From Actinomyces faecalis (GTDB lineage Bacteria; Actinomycetota; Actinomycetes; Actinomycetales; Actinomycetaceae), in the NCBI RefSeq assembly GCF_013184985.2, contig NZ_CP063418.1, positions 2,480,001-2,544,000 of the forward strand: a DNA stretch of 64,000 bases, given 5' to 3'. Under the pieces are notes generated by a model that did no database searches, was not told the DNA's origin, and saw only the letters and a program-made list of their open reading frames with translations. Positions 1 to 8,056 of this stretch are shown one piece after another (positions within the stretch are counted from its first letter, which is position 1; each line of letters begins with the position of its first letter). The position numbers and the translations under genes are program-made.

Positions 1-39
1 TCGCGGATACCACATCACCAATCTCCGAAAGGAACGCCC

Positions 40-138
40 ATGTTCTTCAACTCCATTGACGCCAACACTGTCCGTGCCATGGCTGAGGTCGTGAACGACA
101 AGCTCACCGAGAAGGCCACCGAGGACGACCAGCACTGA
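40..138 (+). CDS. small hypothetical protein (32 aa)
   Basis: A 32-residue acidic reading frame starts with ATG after a GAAAGGAA sequence at Shine-Dalgarno distance and is followed by a strong terminator 87 bp downstream. The same frame is open back to the window edge, so this could instead be the C-terminus of a longer protein. The GAAAGGAA placed before the ATG favours a separate small gene. The peptide (begins MFFNSIDANTV, ends EDDQH) has no signal peptide or membrane segment. I do not recognise it. Confidence 0.45.
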   Translation: MFFNSIDANTVRAMAEVVNDKLTEKATEDDQH

Positions 139-224
139 CCCTGGGGTCCCGCCGCTGAGACGGGACGCTGCGCAGGGACTCGTATCCTCCCGGTCTCGCT
201 CTGACGAGGCCACTGACACCAACA

Positions 225-253
225 GGCCGGAGACAATGTGGTCTCCGGCCTTT
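225..253 (+). terminator. intrinsic terminator
   Basis: A perfect 10-bp stem (GGCCGGAGAC with its complement) around a 6-nt loop is followed by TTT. It lies downstream of the small gene at the window start. The next gene converges on it from the other strand, so it may stop transcription from both sides. No gene is visible from 139 to 371. Confidence 0.75.
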
Positions 254-371
254 ACTGCGTCCAGACACAGCCGCCCACCCCCTCCCTCCCACGAGCACGA
301 CGGCGGCAGCCCCCCCCCACAGGAGGCTCACCGCCGTCGTGGTCGAAGCCGCTAGAGGCTCGCCCCGCTCG

Positions 372-1373
372 TCACAGCGTCTCCAGGATCCCTCGGCACA
401 GCTCGAGGTGGCGATCGATCTGCTCGTCGGCGTCGTCAAGGTAGAAGGCGTGCCCCTCGTACTCAGTGAGGAAGACACCCTGGAACCCGCCCTTGACAAG
501 GATGCTCAAGGCCTGCTCATAGGGGATGGTCGGCTCCACGATCCGTCCGTCAGCCTCACGCTCCAGGTGGTAGAACTTGCCGTGCACGTAGTTGACGAAC
601 GGCACCATGTCCCCAAAGGTGTCCAGCTCGGCGGGGGCAAAGGACAGGTACCCAAACCACTCAGAGATAGCGATCCTCTCCCCCTCACCACCACCCATGG
701 TGGTGCGCACGTGCTCCCACATCTCCTCCTCGCTCATCCCGCCGTGGCGGTGAGCGATGATCCAGTCGAGGTTCTCGCGCTTGGCACCCAGGCCCACGTA
801 ACGTTCCACCGCGATCTGGGTGGGACGCTCAATGAAAATGCCGAAGTCCGGGACCAGGCCAAAGCTGCCCAGCTGGTGCCTGTCGATCGTCTCCATGAAT
901 CCCAGGGTGGTGGGGTCCGACGGCGTGTGCGGGGCATGGATCTCGAAGCCGATCTTCACTCCGTACTTCTCGGCCAGGTCGTTGACCTGGGGCGCCAGCT
1001 CCGGGCCGAAGCCGGTGGCACGCATGACGGTGGCGCCCAGGGCACGCGCCGTCATGATGTCCAGGCGGATGTCGGAGAGGATGTCCTCCTGGCTCATCCG
1101 GTAGCCGGTGATACGGCCCAGGTCCACGTAGCCGCCGTAGGAGTAGACCTCGACGCCGTGCCGGCGGCCAGCCTCCAGGACCGCGTCGATCTCGTCGGCG
1201 CGCGGGGTGGGGTACTGCTGGAAGGTCTGGGCTCCCACCAGCTCCACCTTGGACACGCCCTTGGCAGCCACGTGCTCAAAGATGGTGTCGATGCTCCAGT
1301 CATCACGCTCAATGAACTGCTGGGTGTAGCCGTAGCAGGAGACGGCTTGCTCAATACCGTTGATCGTTGCCAT
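372..1373 (-). CDS. C-glycoside deglycosidase alpha-subunit-like TIM-barrel protein (copy 1)
   Basis: 333 aa, sugar phosphate isomerase/epimerase (xylose-isomerase-like TIM barrel) fold. Four metal-ligand candidates sit in the family positions: E144 in EIHAP, D176 in PDFGIF, H264 in HGKF and E304 in TEYEG, with H146 two residues after E144. The same ExH/DxGI/HxKF/EYEG set occurs in the copies at 2229 and 18207. In known C-glycoside deglycosidases a TIM-barrel alpha subunit and a small beta subunit together cleave the C-C bond of a 3-oxo-glycoside with a divalent metal. Here the gene follows a beta-like gene by 6 bp, and GAGGAGTGAGCAGA supplies the ribosome binding site. It is the last gene of the operon starting at 4559. 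The family call is firm. The C-glycoside function is inferred from pairing and context. A sugar epimerase acting on keto-sugars is the alternative. Confidence 0.72.
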   Translation of the reverse strand: MATINGIEQAVSCYGYTQQFIERDDWSIDTIFEHVAAKGVSKVELVGAQTFQQYPTPRADEIDAVLEAGRRHGVEVYSYGGYVDLGRITGYRMSQEDILSDIRLDIMTARALGATVMRATGFGPELAPQVNDLAEKYGVKIGFEIHAPHTPSDPTTLGFMETIDRHQLGSFGLVPDFGIFIERPTQIAVERYVGLGAKRENLDWIIAHRHGGMSEEEMWEHVRTTMGGGEGERIAISEWFGYLSFAPAELDTFGDMVPFVNYVHGKFYHLEREADGRIVEPTIPYEQALSILVKGGFQGVFLTEYEGHAFYLDDADEQIDRHLELCRGILETL

Positions 1374-1379
1374 GTCTGC

Positions 1380-1805
1380 TCACTCCTCAACCGTCAGGGT
1401 CTTGCGGGCGGAGGCGTCCAGCATCCCGAAGACACCGGGTGCGAACTCCATGTAGACCACGCGGCACTCGCACACGAGGTCGACGTCGTACTGGCCGGCA
1501 GCGAGCGGCTCGCCAGACACGTGCAGGCGGAGAGGGGTCTTGACCCCCCAGTACTCGGTGAAGGCGAGGGGCAGCTGCGAGATGCGCAGGAACTTGCCGT
1601 TGACCTCGACGAGGATCCGGTCCTCATCCACCCGCTGACCGTCCACGCTCAGCTCGAGACGCTCGATGGCGGACACTGGCGTCCCCCGGTAGTAGTTGAA
1701 GCCGACGTCGAGCACGTAGCCGACGGCACGACCCTCCTCGGTCTCGTTAGCAAGACGGCGCAGTACCTTCTCGTCAAAACCGAGCTTCATGAACTTGGTT
1801 GGCAT
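1380..1805 (-). CDS. C-glycoside deglycosidase beta-subunit-like protein (DUF6379-like, copy 1)
   Basis: 141 aa, predicted all-beta, no signal peptide. It shares with the proteins at 1835 and 17793 the YYRG motif (here NYYRGTPVSAIERLELSVDG), a VDG turn, a central W and a C-terminal LxxGxYDVxLxCxxRVVYM strand. This is the layout of the small subunit that caps the TIM barrel in C-glycoside deglycosidases. It is the most divergent of the three copies. The ATG follows ATAAGGAGTGAGCA. Its stop overlaps the ribosome binding site of the alpha-like gene at 372, so the two are probably translationally coupled and form one heteromer. Confidence 0.65.
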   Translation of the reverse strand: MPTKFMKLGFDEKVLRRLANETEEGRAVGYVLDVGFNYYRGTPVSAIERLELSVDGQRVDEDRILVEVNGKFLRISQLPLAFTEYWGVKTPLRLHVSGEPLAAGQYDVDLVCECRVVYMEFAPGVFGMLDASARKTLTVEE

Positions 1806-1834
1806 TGCTCACTCCTTATCGTGGCTCAAGGCGG

Positions 1835-2227
1835 TCAGGCGATCGTGACCGTACGGGTGAAGCGGTTCTCGGAGAGGATGGGCAGGTAGGACACCCGCAG
1901 CCTGAGGTTGACGTGGATCTCGTGCTCGCCAGCGGCCAGCCCACCTGGACGCAGCACCTGGATCTGGGCGAAGGTGCGCAGCTCCCACCGCACGTCAGAC
2001 ACGTCTGCGAGCTCGGCGAAGGTACGACTGACACCGTTGTAGACGAAGCGAAGGTCCACCTCATCCACCGCGACGCCGTCAACGACGACCTCGGGCACCT
2101 CGATCATGGACAGGCCCAGCCCGCGGTAGTAGGGGATATGGGTGTCGAGCTCAAAGCCCGTCACCTCGCCGCCCTCGCTCACAAGGTGACGGACCGAGCC
2201 CTCGCGGATGATCATCTCGTTGAACAC
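1835..2227 (-). CDS. C-glycoside deglycosidase beta-subunit-like protein (DUF6379-like, copy 2)
   Basis: 130 aa. The GTG start at 2227 is chosen because GAGGAGAAGTGAC precedes it and because the N-terminus VFNEMIIREGS then aligns with MFDGYIFTAGS of the paralogue at 17793. The frame stays open further upstream, but only inside the preceding gene. Shared motifs: IPYYRGLGLSMIEVPEVVVDG, a central RWEL strand, VLRPGGLAAGEHE and a C-terminal RTVTIA. It begins 1 bp after the stop of the alpha-like gene at 2229 and so is almost certainly co-translated with it. It is closer to copy 3 (RTVTIE end, LRPGGLSTGEHE) than to copy 1. Confidence 0.7.
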   Translation of the reverse strand: MFNEMIIREGSVRHLVSEGGEVTGFELDTHIPYYRGLGLSMIEVPEVVVDGVAVDEVDLRFVYNGVSRTFAELADVSDVRWELRTFAQIQVLRPGGLAAGEHEIHVNLRLRVSYLPILSENRFTRTVTIA

Positions 2228-2228
2228 G

Positions 2229-3260
2229 TCACTTCTCCTCGCGCGCTTCAGCCGACAGCAGGGCCTTGAGCATGGTCTGGTGGGCAGCAACCTGGGCGAC
2301 GGAGTCGACCGTCTCCACGTCCTCAACGTGCCGGTTGCCCTCGTACTCGCTGGACAGGTACCCGTCGTACCCGATCTCCTCCAGCACAGGCACGATCTCG
2401 TGGTAGGGGATGGAGTACTCGTGCCAGTAGTCGAAGCCCTCCACCTCGTGCATCTCGTAGAACTTGGCGTGGATGTGCTTGATGAGCTGCGCATGCTCAC
2501 GCAGGCAGTCCACCGGCTGGGCGATCATGAAGGTGGCGTTGCGAGCAAGCCCCAGCGTCACACCATCAGCGCCCTGCTTCTCAAGGCGGTCGAACAAGGC
2601 CTGAGTGTCACCATGGGCGTTGTAGGTCTCCACGATCTCCTGGGCAAGAGCGGGGTCGGCACCATCGCGCAGGGCACGATCGGCCAGGACGCGGGGCAGA
2701 CGGTAGACGAAGATCCCCATGTCCGGCACGCAGCCGACGACGTCGGTCCCCACGCGCTCGCCCACCTCAAGGTGACGCTTGATCCAGTCATCCTCGAAGG
2801 AGTAGGGGGAGTGGACCTCCACCCCCATCCACACCCCGTGGTCGCGGGCATAGGGGGCAGCGGCCTCCACCACCTGCGGGGGCGTGTTGACGATGACGCG
2901 GATACCTTTGGCCCCTAGCTTGGCGGTATGCCGAATGTCTCGCTTGAGGGAGTCGACCATCTCATCAAGGTTGAGCAAGCGGTCCTTGTAGCGCTTGGTG
3001 TCCAGGAACATGTCGTGGACGGTCGGCGTGGTACCGTAGCGCTCCATCAGCTCGCGCCAGTGGTCATAGAACGAGTCAGGTAGGTCAGGCTGGCCGGGGA
3101 AAGGGAAACCGGGGATCATCTGCTCGCCGAGCGTCTCGATACCCAGCGCACCCTCCTTGGCGGCTGCAGCGACCGCGTCCTCAAGGGTGAAGGTCCCGTG
3201 GGCGTACTCGTGCTGGTAGGAGTAGAGGCTGACACCGCGTTTGATCTGTGATGCGGTCAC
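2229..3260 (-). CDS. C-glycoside deglycosidase alpha-subunit-like TIM-barrel protein (copy 2)
   Basis: 343 aa from the GTG at 3260, preceded by AGAGGAG. The frame is open further upstream, but that stretch is low-complexity and lacks a ribosome binding site. It starts VTASQIKRGVSLYSYQ, like copy 3 (IKTGVSLYSLQ). Metal-site candidates are E148 (GVEVHSP), D180 (PDMGIF), H264 (HIHAKF) and E305 (SSEYEG), with H150 next to the first. It is cytoplasmic. It sits between the dehydrogenase gene at 3435 and its beta-like partner at 1835. The proposed reaction is deglycosylation of a 3-oxo-C-glycoside produced by the dehydrogenase. This is inferred from family and gene order. Confidence 0.75.
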   Translation of the reverse strand: MTASQIKRGVSLYSYQHEYAHGTFTLEDAVAAAAKEGALGIETLGEQMIPGFPFPGQPDLPDSFYDHWRELMERYGTTPTVHDMFLDTKRYKDRLLNLDEMVDSLKRDIRHTAKLGAKGIRVIVNTPPQVVEAAAPYARDHGVWMGVEVHSPYSFEDDWIKRHLEVGERVGTDVVGCVPDMGIFVYRLPRVLADRALRDGADPALAQEIVETYNAHGDTQALFDRLEKQGADGVTLGLARNATFMIAQPVDCLREHAQLIKHIHAKFYEMHEVEGFDYWHEYSIPYHEIVPVLEEIGYDGYLSSEYEGNRHVEDVETVDSVAQVAAHQTMLKALLSAEAREEK

Positions 3261-3349
3261 AATGCGCTCCTCTCTGAGCGGGTGCGTGGGGGGGGCTGGC
3301 TGTGGCGTCAGCTCCGGGTGGTGGTGGCCGACGGCGTCAACCACCTGTG

Positions 3350-3426
3350 CCTGCCCCGCACCCTGGGTGCGGGGCAGGCCGGGGGCGCGGGGCGCCGTCG
3401 TCGCCTCTGAGACAGGACGACGGCGC
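3350..3426 (-). terminator. two intergenic hairpins (processing or partial termination)
   Basis: Two perfect inverted repeats lie between the dehydrogenase and alpha-like genes: 13-bp arms with a 3-nt loop at 3350-3378, and 11-bp arms at 3392-3426, the latter 8 bp after the dehydrogenase stop codon. Neither is followed by a T tract on either strand. They probably stabilise or attenuate the operon transcript, giving different levels of dehydrogenase and deglycosidase. Confidence 0.5.
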
Positions 3427-3434
3427 TCCGCAGC

Positions 3435-4559
3435 TCAGTCGAAGTAGACCGGCTTGCCGCCCTGAGCGGCGGAGGTGTAGATCCCGTCCAGGATCTCGGT
3501 GACAACGACGGCCTGGTCAGCCGTGACGTAGGGCTCGGTGTCATTGATGATGGCGTCCAGCCACAGGCCCGCCTCTCGGCCACCCATGTAGGCGAAGCCG
3601 TTCTGGGCACCGCCCACACCACCGGCGGAGAAGTAGGCGCCTCCCTCGCCGAAGGTGGTGTTGGTCTGCTTGCCGCCCTCGATCTGGTTGACCTCGACGA
3701 CGAGGTTGGCCGAGCCGCTCGGGTCCTGGATGGTCTCGGCACCAGCCTCAGTACCGCACAGGGTGACGCAGCCTTCGCGAGCCGCCTTGATGTTGAGGGC
3801 CCAGGAGGCCTCGACGAAGAGCGAGGCGCCGTTCTTGAAGGTGACGAAGCCGAAGGCCGAGTCCTCGACCTCGTAGGTGGCGGGGTCCCACTCACCGCCG
3901 ATGTTGCCCTGAGGCTTGTCGCCCAGCTTGTAGTTGACCACGCCGGTCACCGAGGCGATCTCGTAGTTGTTCATGAGCCACAGGCACACGTCGATCGAGT
4001 GACCACCCAGATCGATGAGAGGGCCACCGCCCTGCTTGGACTTGTCGGTGAAGACACCCCAGATCGGCACGCCGCGACGACGGGTGGCGTGGGCCTTGGC
4101 GGTGTAGATCTCGCCGAACTTGCCCTCGTCCACCAGGGCCTTGAGGAACTGGTACTCCTCGCGCTGACGGTACTGGAAGCCGACGGAGAGCTTCTTGCCC
4201 ACGCGCTTGGCGGTGTCGCGCATGAGCCGGGCGTCCTCAGCGGTGACGGCCATGGGCTTCTCCACCAGGACGTGCTTACCTCCCTCCAGGGCCGCGCAGG
4301 TGATCTCGCAGTGGTTGGCGTTCCACGTGCACACGTGGATGACGTCGATGTCGGGGTCCTCGGTCAGGCGCTTGTAGTCGGTGGTGGTGTAGGCGCTGTC
4401 ATTGCCCCACTGGGCCTTGGCGGCCTCGGCACGCTCGATGTCGTAGTCACAGAAGGCCACGACCTCCGCCTTGTCCTTGTGCTGGGCGAGGCCCACCAGG
4501 TGCTTCTGGGTGCCGATGAATCCGAGGCCGACGATGCCGACGCGAAGCTTGTCACTCAT
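3435..4559 (-). CDS. Gfo/Idh/MocA family sugar dehydrogenase (C3-oxidising, DgpA-like candidate)
   Basis: 374 aa, NAD(P)-dependent oxidoreductase. Rossmann motif GLGFIG at residues 11-16, EKP at 100-102 with catalytic-type K101, and D183/H187 in IDLGGHSID, the family's catalytic Asp-xxx-His. No signal peptide, so cytoplasmic. The start follows CAGGAGTTCACCC. It is the first gene of the operon with two deglycosidase-like alpha/beta pairs. In the puerarin-type pathway a Gfo/Idh/MocA enzyme oxidises the glucosyl C3 hydroxyl to a ketone, which makes the C-C bond cleavable. This gene is the natural candidate for that step here. Other substrates (inositols, free keto-sugars) are possible. Confidence 0.75.
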   Translation of the reverse strand: MSDKLRVGIVGLGFIGTQKHLVGLAQHKDKAEVVAFCDYDIERAEAAKAQWGNDSAYTTTDYKRLTEDPDIDVIHVCTWNANHCEITCAALEGGKHVLVEKPMAVTAEDARLMRDTAKRVGKKLSVGFQYRQREEYQFLKALVDEGKFGEIYTAKAHATRRRGVPIWGVFTDKSKQGGGPLIDLGGHSIDVCLWLMNNYEIASVTGVVNYKLGDKPQGNIGGEWDPATYEVEDSAFGFVTFKNGASLFVEASWALNIKAAREGCVTLCGTEAGAETIQDPSGSANLVVEVNQIEGGKQTNTTFGEGGAYFSAGGVGGAQNGFAYMGGREAGLWLDAIINDTEPYVTADQAVVVTEILDGIYTSAAQGGKPVYFD

Positions 4560-4639
4560 GGGTGAACTCCTGTGTTCGTCCTTGGGGCGGCCTGCGGTGG
4601 CCGTCCGTGGCGGGGTGTGTCCCCCGCCTCACGGGATTC

Positions 4640-4669
4640 ATTAAATCGACGCTCGCGGGCCGATCCCAA
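4640..4669 (-). promoter_or_regulatory. promoter of the dehydrogenase/deglycosidase operon
   Basis: On the minus strand TTGGGA (4664-4669) and TTTAAT (4640-4645) are separated by 18 bp, close to the sigma-70-type consensus. A transcript from here would have a leader of about 70 nt before the ATG at 4559. The stretch is AT-richer than its surroundings. Confidence 0.45.
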
Positions 4670-4850
4670 TACTTTCACCGCCCACTTACGCCCTGACCGT
4701 GCATAAGAAGTGATCGCGTCACCGCATCAGCGGCAGGCAGCGACGGACCCGAAGCAGGTCGACGAGGGAGTACGGATCGTGCGGATGCGCAGCTCGCGGT
4801 GCAGCCGAGGGCTCGCACTCAGGGGCGAAGCGGGCCCAGCGCCCCACACG

Positions 4851-4981
4851 CTCAGCGACCTCCATGCACAGAGGCGTGGATCGTCGTCGACCATGACGGG
4901 CAGGACCGTCGGCCCTTCCTCAGTGCGTGCGAGAAGCTGAGCAGTAAGAGCACCATCGTCCACGGTGTCGTCTCCGTGCCC
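4851..4981 (+). pseudogene. rloB-like remnant
   Basis: Translation from 4871 gives EAWIVVDHDGQDR, and the frame continues to VVSVP at 4981. It aligns without gaps to residues 72-108 of the intact RloB-like protein at 23418 (EVWIIIDHDGVDR through VISVP), with 18 of 37 residues identical, including the DHDG acidic motif. Just upstream, LSDLHA in another frame (4851-4868) matches the preceding part of RloB, so there is a frameshift at about 4868. No start codon, N-terminal domain or C-terminal half survives. The rest of the 4560-5051 gap shows no other gene. Confidence 0.65.
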
Positions 4982-5051
4982 CTCGACCACCGTGCCGCAC
5001 CTGCTACGCAGACTCGGGCTTCTGTGAGACCACCGGCCGGCCTTCGCGGGC

Positions 5052-7967
5052 TCAGACGAGCAGGCGCACCGGCCCGAGGAGGCCGTGAGGCACGCTCGGA
5101 TGCTCCACGGGCCACGGGCCGGTCATGTACACGTCGGCGGCGAGGGTGGCGTTGCGCAGGGTCGTACGTACCTCGATCTCGATGACCAGCTCCCGGCCCG
5201 CCGCGACCTCGTCCGCGAGCGCGCTGCCGACCTCCACAACGTCGTCGGGCCGCAGGACGGTGGCGAGCACGCTCCCGCCCACGCTCACCGTGGCGACGCC
5301 GCCAACGCGCCCGAGGCTCAGACGTGCCCCGGCCAGGAGCCCGGCCTCAACGGGCGCGCCGTCCGCCCCGGTGACACGAGCGCGGTAGCGGCCCGTGCCG
5401 GAGACGTCCGTGAGACCGGGGACCTCACGCCAGTCGGCGGGGCCCTGGCCGTCGAGGGTGAGGGTGCGTGCTCCCGCCTCCTCTTCCGCGGTGACGACCA
5501 GCTCGCCCCACACGAGACCAAGAGCCTGCCCACAGGGTGCCAGCGCCTCGGTGCGGGCGCCGGTCCCCACAAGCGCCCCAGCCACGCGCACCGGCGCCTG
5601 CGGCTGCGCCCCCGCAGCCAGGGCCGGCGCCCCCACGCGCACGATGGCCAGGCCGAGCGGGGCGAGGGCAAGGTCGACGAGGGTGCGTCCCTCGGCGCTT
5701 CGGGCTGCCACCGGCCGCAGGGCCCCGGCGTCGAGGTCGATGACGGTTGCCGCCCCCTCGCCCTCGACGTCGAGCGTGAGGCTCACGGCGGAGTCGGCGT
5801 CGGGGTTGTAGACGAGGACGAGACGCCCCTCGTCGGCATCACGCACCTGGGACAGGAGGACCGGCCCCCGCCAGCCGGCGCGCGGGCGCACGCCCAGGTC
5901 GGCGAGCGCGGCGGGTACCTCGTCCCAGTCGGCCACCCGCCGGGTGCGCGCAGCCGCCAGGGCCCGCACGACGTCGTCGGCCACCTGAGCCGAACGGTCG
6001 TGCCCGCCCCACCCGGTGTCGCGGGCAGGCGGGGGCCCCACGACGACGACGGCGAGGCCCGCCTCGGCGGCGTCGGCGAGCGCACGGGCGGCGTCGGCGG
6101 TCAGTGACGAGGTCTCGAGGACGAGGGCCCGGTAGGCGGGCCCGTCGGGGAAGAGGACGGGTGTACCGGTGGCGTCCTGCCCCACGACGCCGGGCTCAGC
6201 CAGGCCGACGGGGTCGAGGACCTGCACGCCGTAGCCGGCGCGCTCGAGCGGCTCGGCGTCGATGAGGCGGTCGGGGGCGGTGGCGTCGTCGTCTGCGGAC
6301 CCCCGGGCGGCGGTCGTGAGGAAGCCGTCGCGGTAGACGGCGACGTCGGTGCGCGGCGTGCCGGTCTCGAGGACGGCGGTGCCGCGCGCCCAGTAGCCGG
6401 TCAGCGCCTTCCACGCCTCCCACTGGGGGAAATGACGGTGGTTCCACGACTCGGAGACGATCGTGCCGAAGCGGCCTTGAGTGGGCCAGGGCGCGTCGGG
6501 GGCCTGTGAGGCGAAACCGTGCACGAATGGCTTGGTGACCCCCAGTGCCCACTCCTTGTCAAGCATCTGGCGATAGTCAGGCAGACCGAAGTCGTAGCAC
6601 CGGTCCATCTGAGCACCCAGCTCGGTGGAGACACGCAGCGCCCCGCCCTGGTGCGCGCCAGAGATGCACGAGCGCTGCCAGTCCACGGAGAACCGCCACG
6701 TGGGGAAGTCCATGCGCATCGGCACCCTGTCCCCTGAGTTGAGGGACTCCACCTCCGCACGCCCGCCGCAGCGCACCAGCTCCCGGAAGGACCGCACCGG
6801 CTCCAGGTTCTGCCCGTACGCGGCCTGGGCCTTGTAGCGCATCCCATGACCGCGAGCCCAGCCCTGAATGACGTGCAGGTGCTCGCTGACGTAGAGATCG
6901 GTCAGGAGCCGCTCATAGTCGCTGCGCACCCGGCGGCCCAGGTCACTGGCTTTCCCGTCTGCCCTGACGCCCACAAAGTCAGGGCGGGGATCGTCCTGCG
7001 GTACCCAGTACCGGCACTGCCCGTGCACCATGAGGAGAGGAAGGTAGCGGGTGAGGTCGTCACCGTGGCGGCTGGCAAAGCGCTCGAGCATGTCCGGGAC
7101 CCAGAACAGGCAGTTGGCATTCAGCTCGAGGGAGTCCTCAAACATCTCCACGGCGGTGGACCCCGGTGCCGTGAGGGCCTGGGCGCAGCCACCGACCTGG
7201 TGCTCATCGAGGTAGCTCAGCGCCGCACGGGTGGCTCGCGCGTCAAGGAAGCTGGCAGCGCCCTGCTCACTGTCTCGTGACCAGAACGCGGTCACGGCCC
7301 ACCGTCCCGGCCCGGGAGCCCATGTGACGACGGCGTTGGTACCTTCCGTGCGCACTGCGGGAGTCAGGACGGTCAGGGAGTCCTCGTCAATCACCGTCGA
7401 GTGCAAGGGTGGGTCAATTTTTGTGGGTTGCCCCCAGGGACTGCCTGAGGGCACGACGCGCGGGGCACGTCCTCGCTCGTGTACTCGTGCGGCGACGACG
7501 GCAACCAGTCGGCTGGGCCGCACGCCGCCAGGATCGTCAAATGGCAGCGGTACCGGCGTGGTGTGGCTGCGACGATCGCCGTCGATCCACCTGACCCCGT
7601 ACTGCAGCTCCTGGGCTGCGTACTCGGTGCCGCTCGCTGTGTTGGGCGTCTGGAGGGGCCAGGCGGCGCCCAGGGTCATAGCGACGCCGACGTCGAGGCG
7701 GGCAGCCTCCGCCAGGACGGCCGCGAGCGCCTCGCGCTGGGCGTCATCGGCCCAAAACCCGGGCGAGAAGGCGATCTCCACCTCTCCAAAGCCAGCGTCG
7801 GCAATGGCGTGCAGCTCCTCGATGAGCTCGGCGACGGGCGTGGGCGACTGCCACCACCAGCGGATGCCGGGGCGGTCGGTGCGCGGCGGGTGGGCCAGGT
7901 GCTCGGCGCTCAGGCTCGTGCGGGTGGCGGGGCGGTGCAGGTCGTCCCGGTCGCTAGCGGTGGTCAT
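5052..7967 (-). CDS. GH106-like alpha-L-rhamnosidase candidate
   Basis: 971 aa from the ATG at 7967, preceded by AAGGAGACACG. Longer open sequence upstream is untranslated or overlaps the neighbouring gene. N-terminal signature IRWWWQSPTPVAELIEELHAI with AGFGEVEIAF is typical of the GH106 barrel. Further in are an FEDSLEL motif near the barrel centre, a conserved FVHGF segment and a C-terminal beta-sandwich region. No signal peptide, so intracellular, fitting a locus that imports intact glycosides. It is the last gene of a run with GH3, esterase and GH43 genes. Rhamnose commonly caps plant flavonoid glycosides, which fits the locus. The family call is from motif resemblance only. Confidence 0.65.
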   Translation of the reverse strand: MTTASDRDDLHRPATRTSLSAEHLAHPPRTDRPGIRWWWQSPTPVAELIEELHAIADAGFGEVEIAFSPGFWADDAQREALAAVLAEAARLDVGVAMTLGAAWPLQTPNTASGTEYAAQELQYGVRWIDGDRRSHTTPVPLPFDDPGGVRPSRLVAVVAARVHERGRAPRVVPSGSPWGQPTKIDPPLHSTVIDEDSLTVLTPAVRTEGTNAVVTWAPGPGRWAVTAFWSRDSEQGAASFLDARATRAALSYLDEHQVGGCAQALTAPGSTAVEMFEDSLELNANCLFWVPDMLERFASRHGDDLTRYLPLLMVHGQCRYWVPQDDPRPDFVGVRADGKASDLGRRVRSDYERLLTDLYVSEHLHVIQGWARGHGMRYKAQAAYGQNLEPVRSFRELVRCGGRAEVESLNSGDRVPMRMDFPTWRFSVDWQRSCISGAHQGGALRVSTELGAQMDRCYDFGLPDYRQMLDKEWALGVTKPFVHGFASQAPDAPWPTQGRFGTIVSESWNHRHFPQWEAWKALTGYWARGTAVLETGTPRTDVAVYRDGFLTTAARGSADDDATAPDRLIDAEPLERAGYGVQVLDPVGLAEPGVVGQDATGTPVLFPDGPAYRALVLETSSLTADAARALADAAEAGLAVVVVGPPPARDTGWGGHDRSAQVADDVVRALAAARTRRVADWDEVPAALADLGVRPRAGWRGPVLLSQVRDADEGRLVLVYNPDADSAVSLTLDVEGEGAATVIDLDAGALRPVAARSAEGRTLVDLALAPLGLAIVRVGAPALAAGAQPQAPVRVAGALVGTGARTEALAPCGQALGLVWGELVVTAEEEAGARTLTLDGQGPADWREVPGLTDVSGTGRYRARVTGADGAPVEAGLLAGARLSLGRVGGVATVSVGGSVLATVLRPDDVVEVGSALADEVAAGRELVIEIEVRTTLRNATLAADVYMTGPWPVEHPSVPHGLLGPVRLLV

Positions 7968-8056
7968 CGTGTCTCCTTGTGCGTCGTCGGTGCCGAGACC
8001 GGATGTTTCTGACGCCCAGACCGGACGGCTGTGCCGGGTACCCGGGACCGGTGGTG

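Noticed and set aside
339..1889. 516-aa plus-strand frame antisense to the alpha-like and beta-like genes
   Set aside because: Composition (runs of H, D, V, L, G) is typical of the antisense shadow of high-GC genes; the minus-strand frames have motifs and ribosome binding sites.
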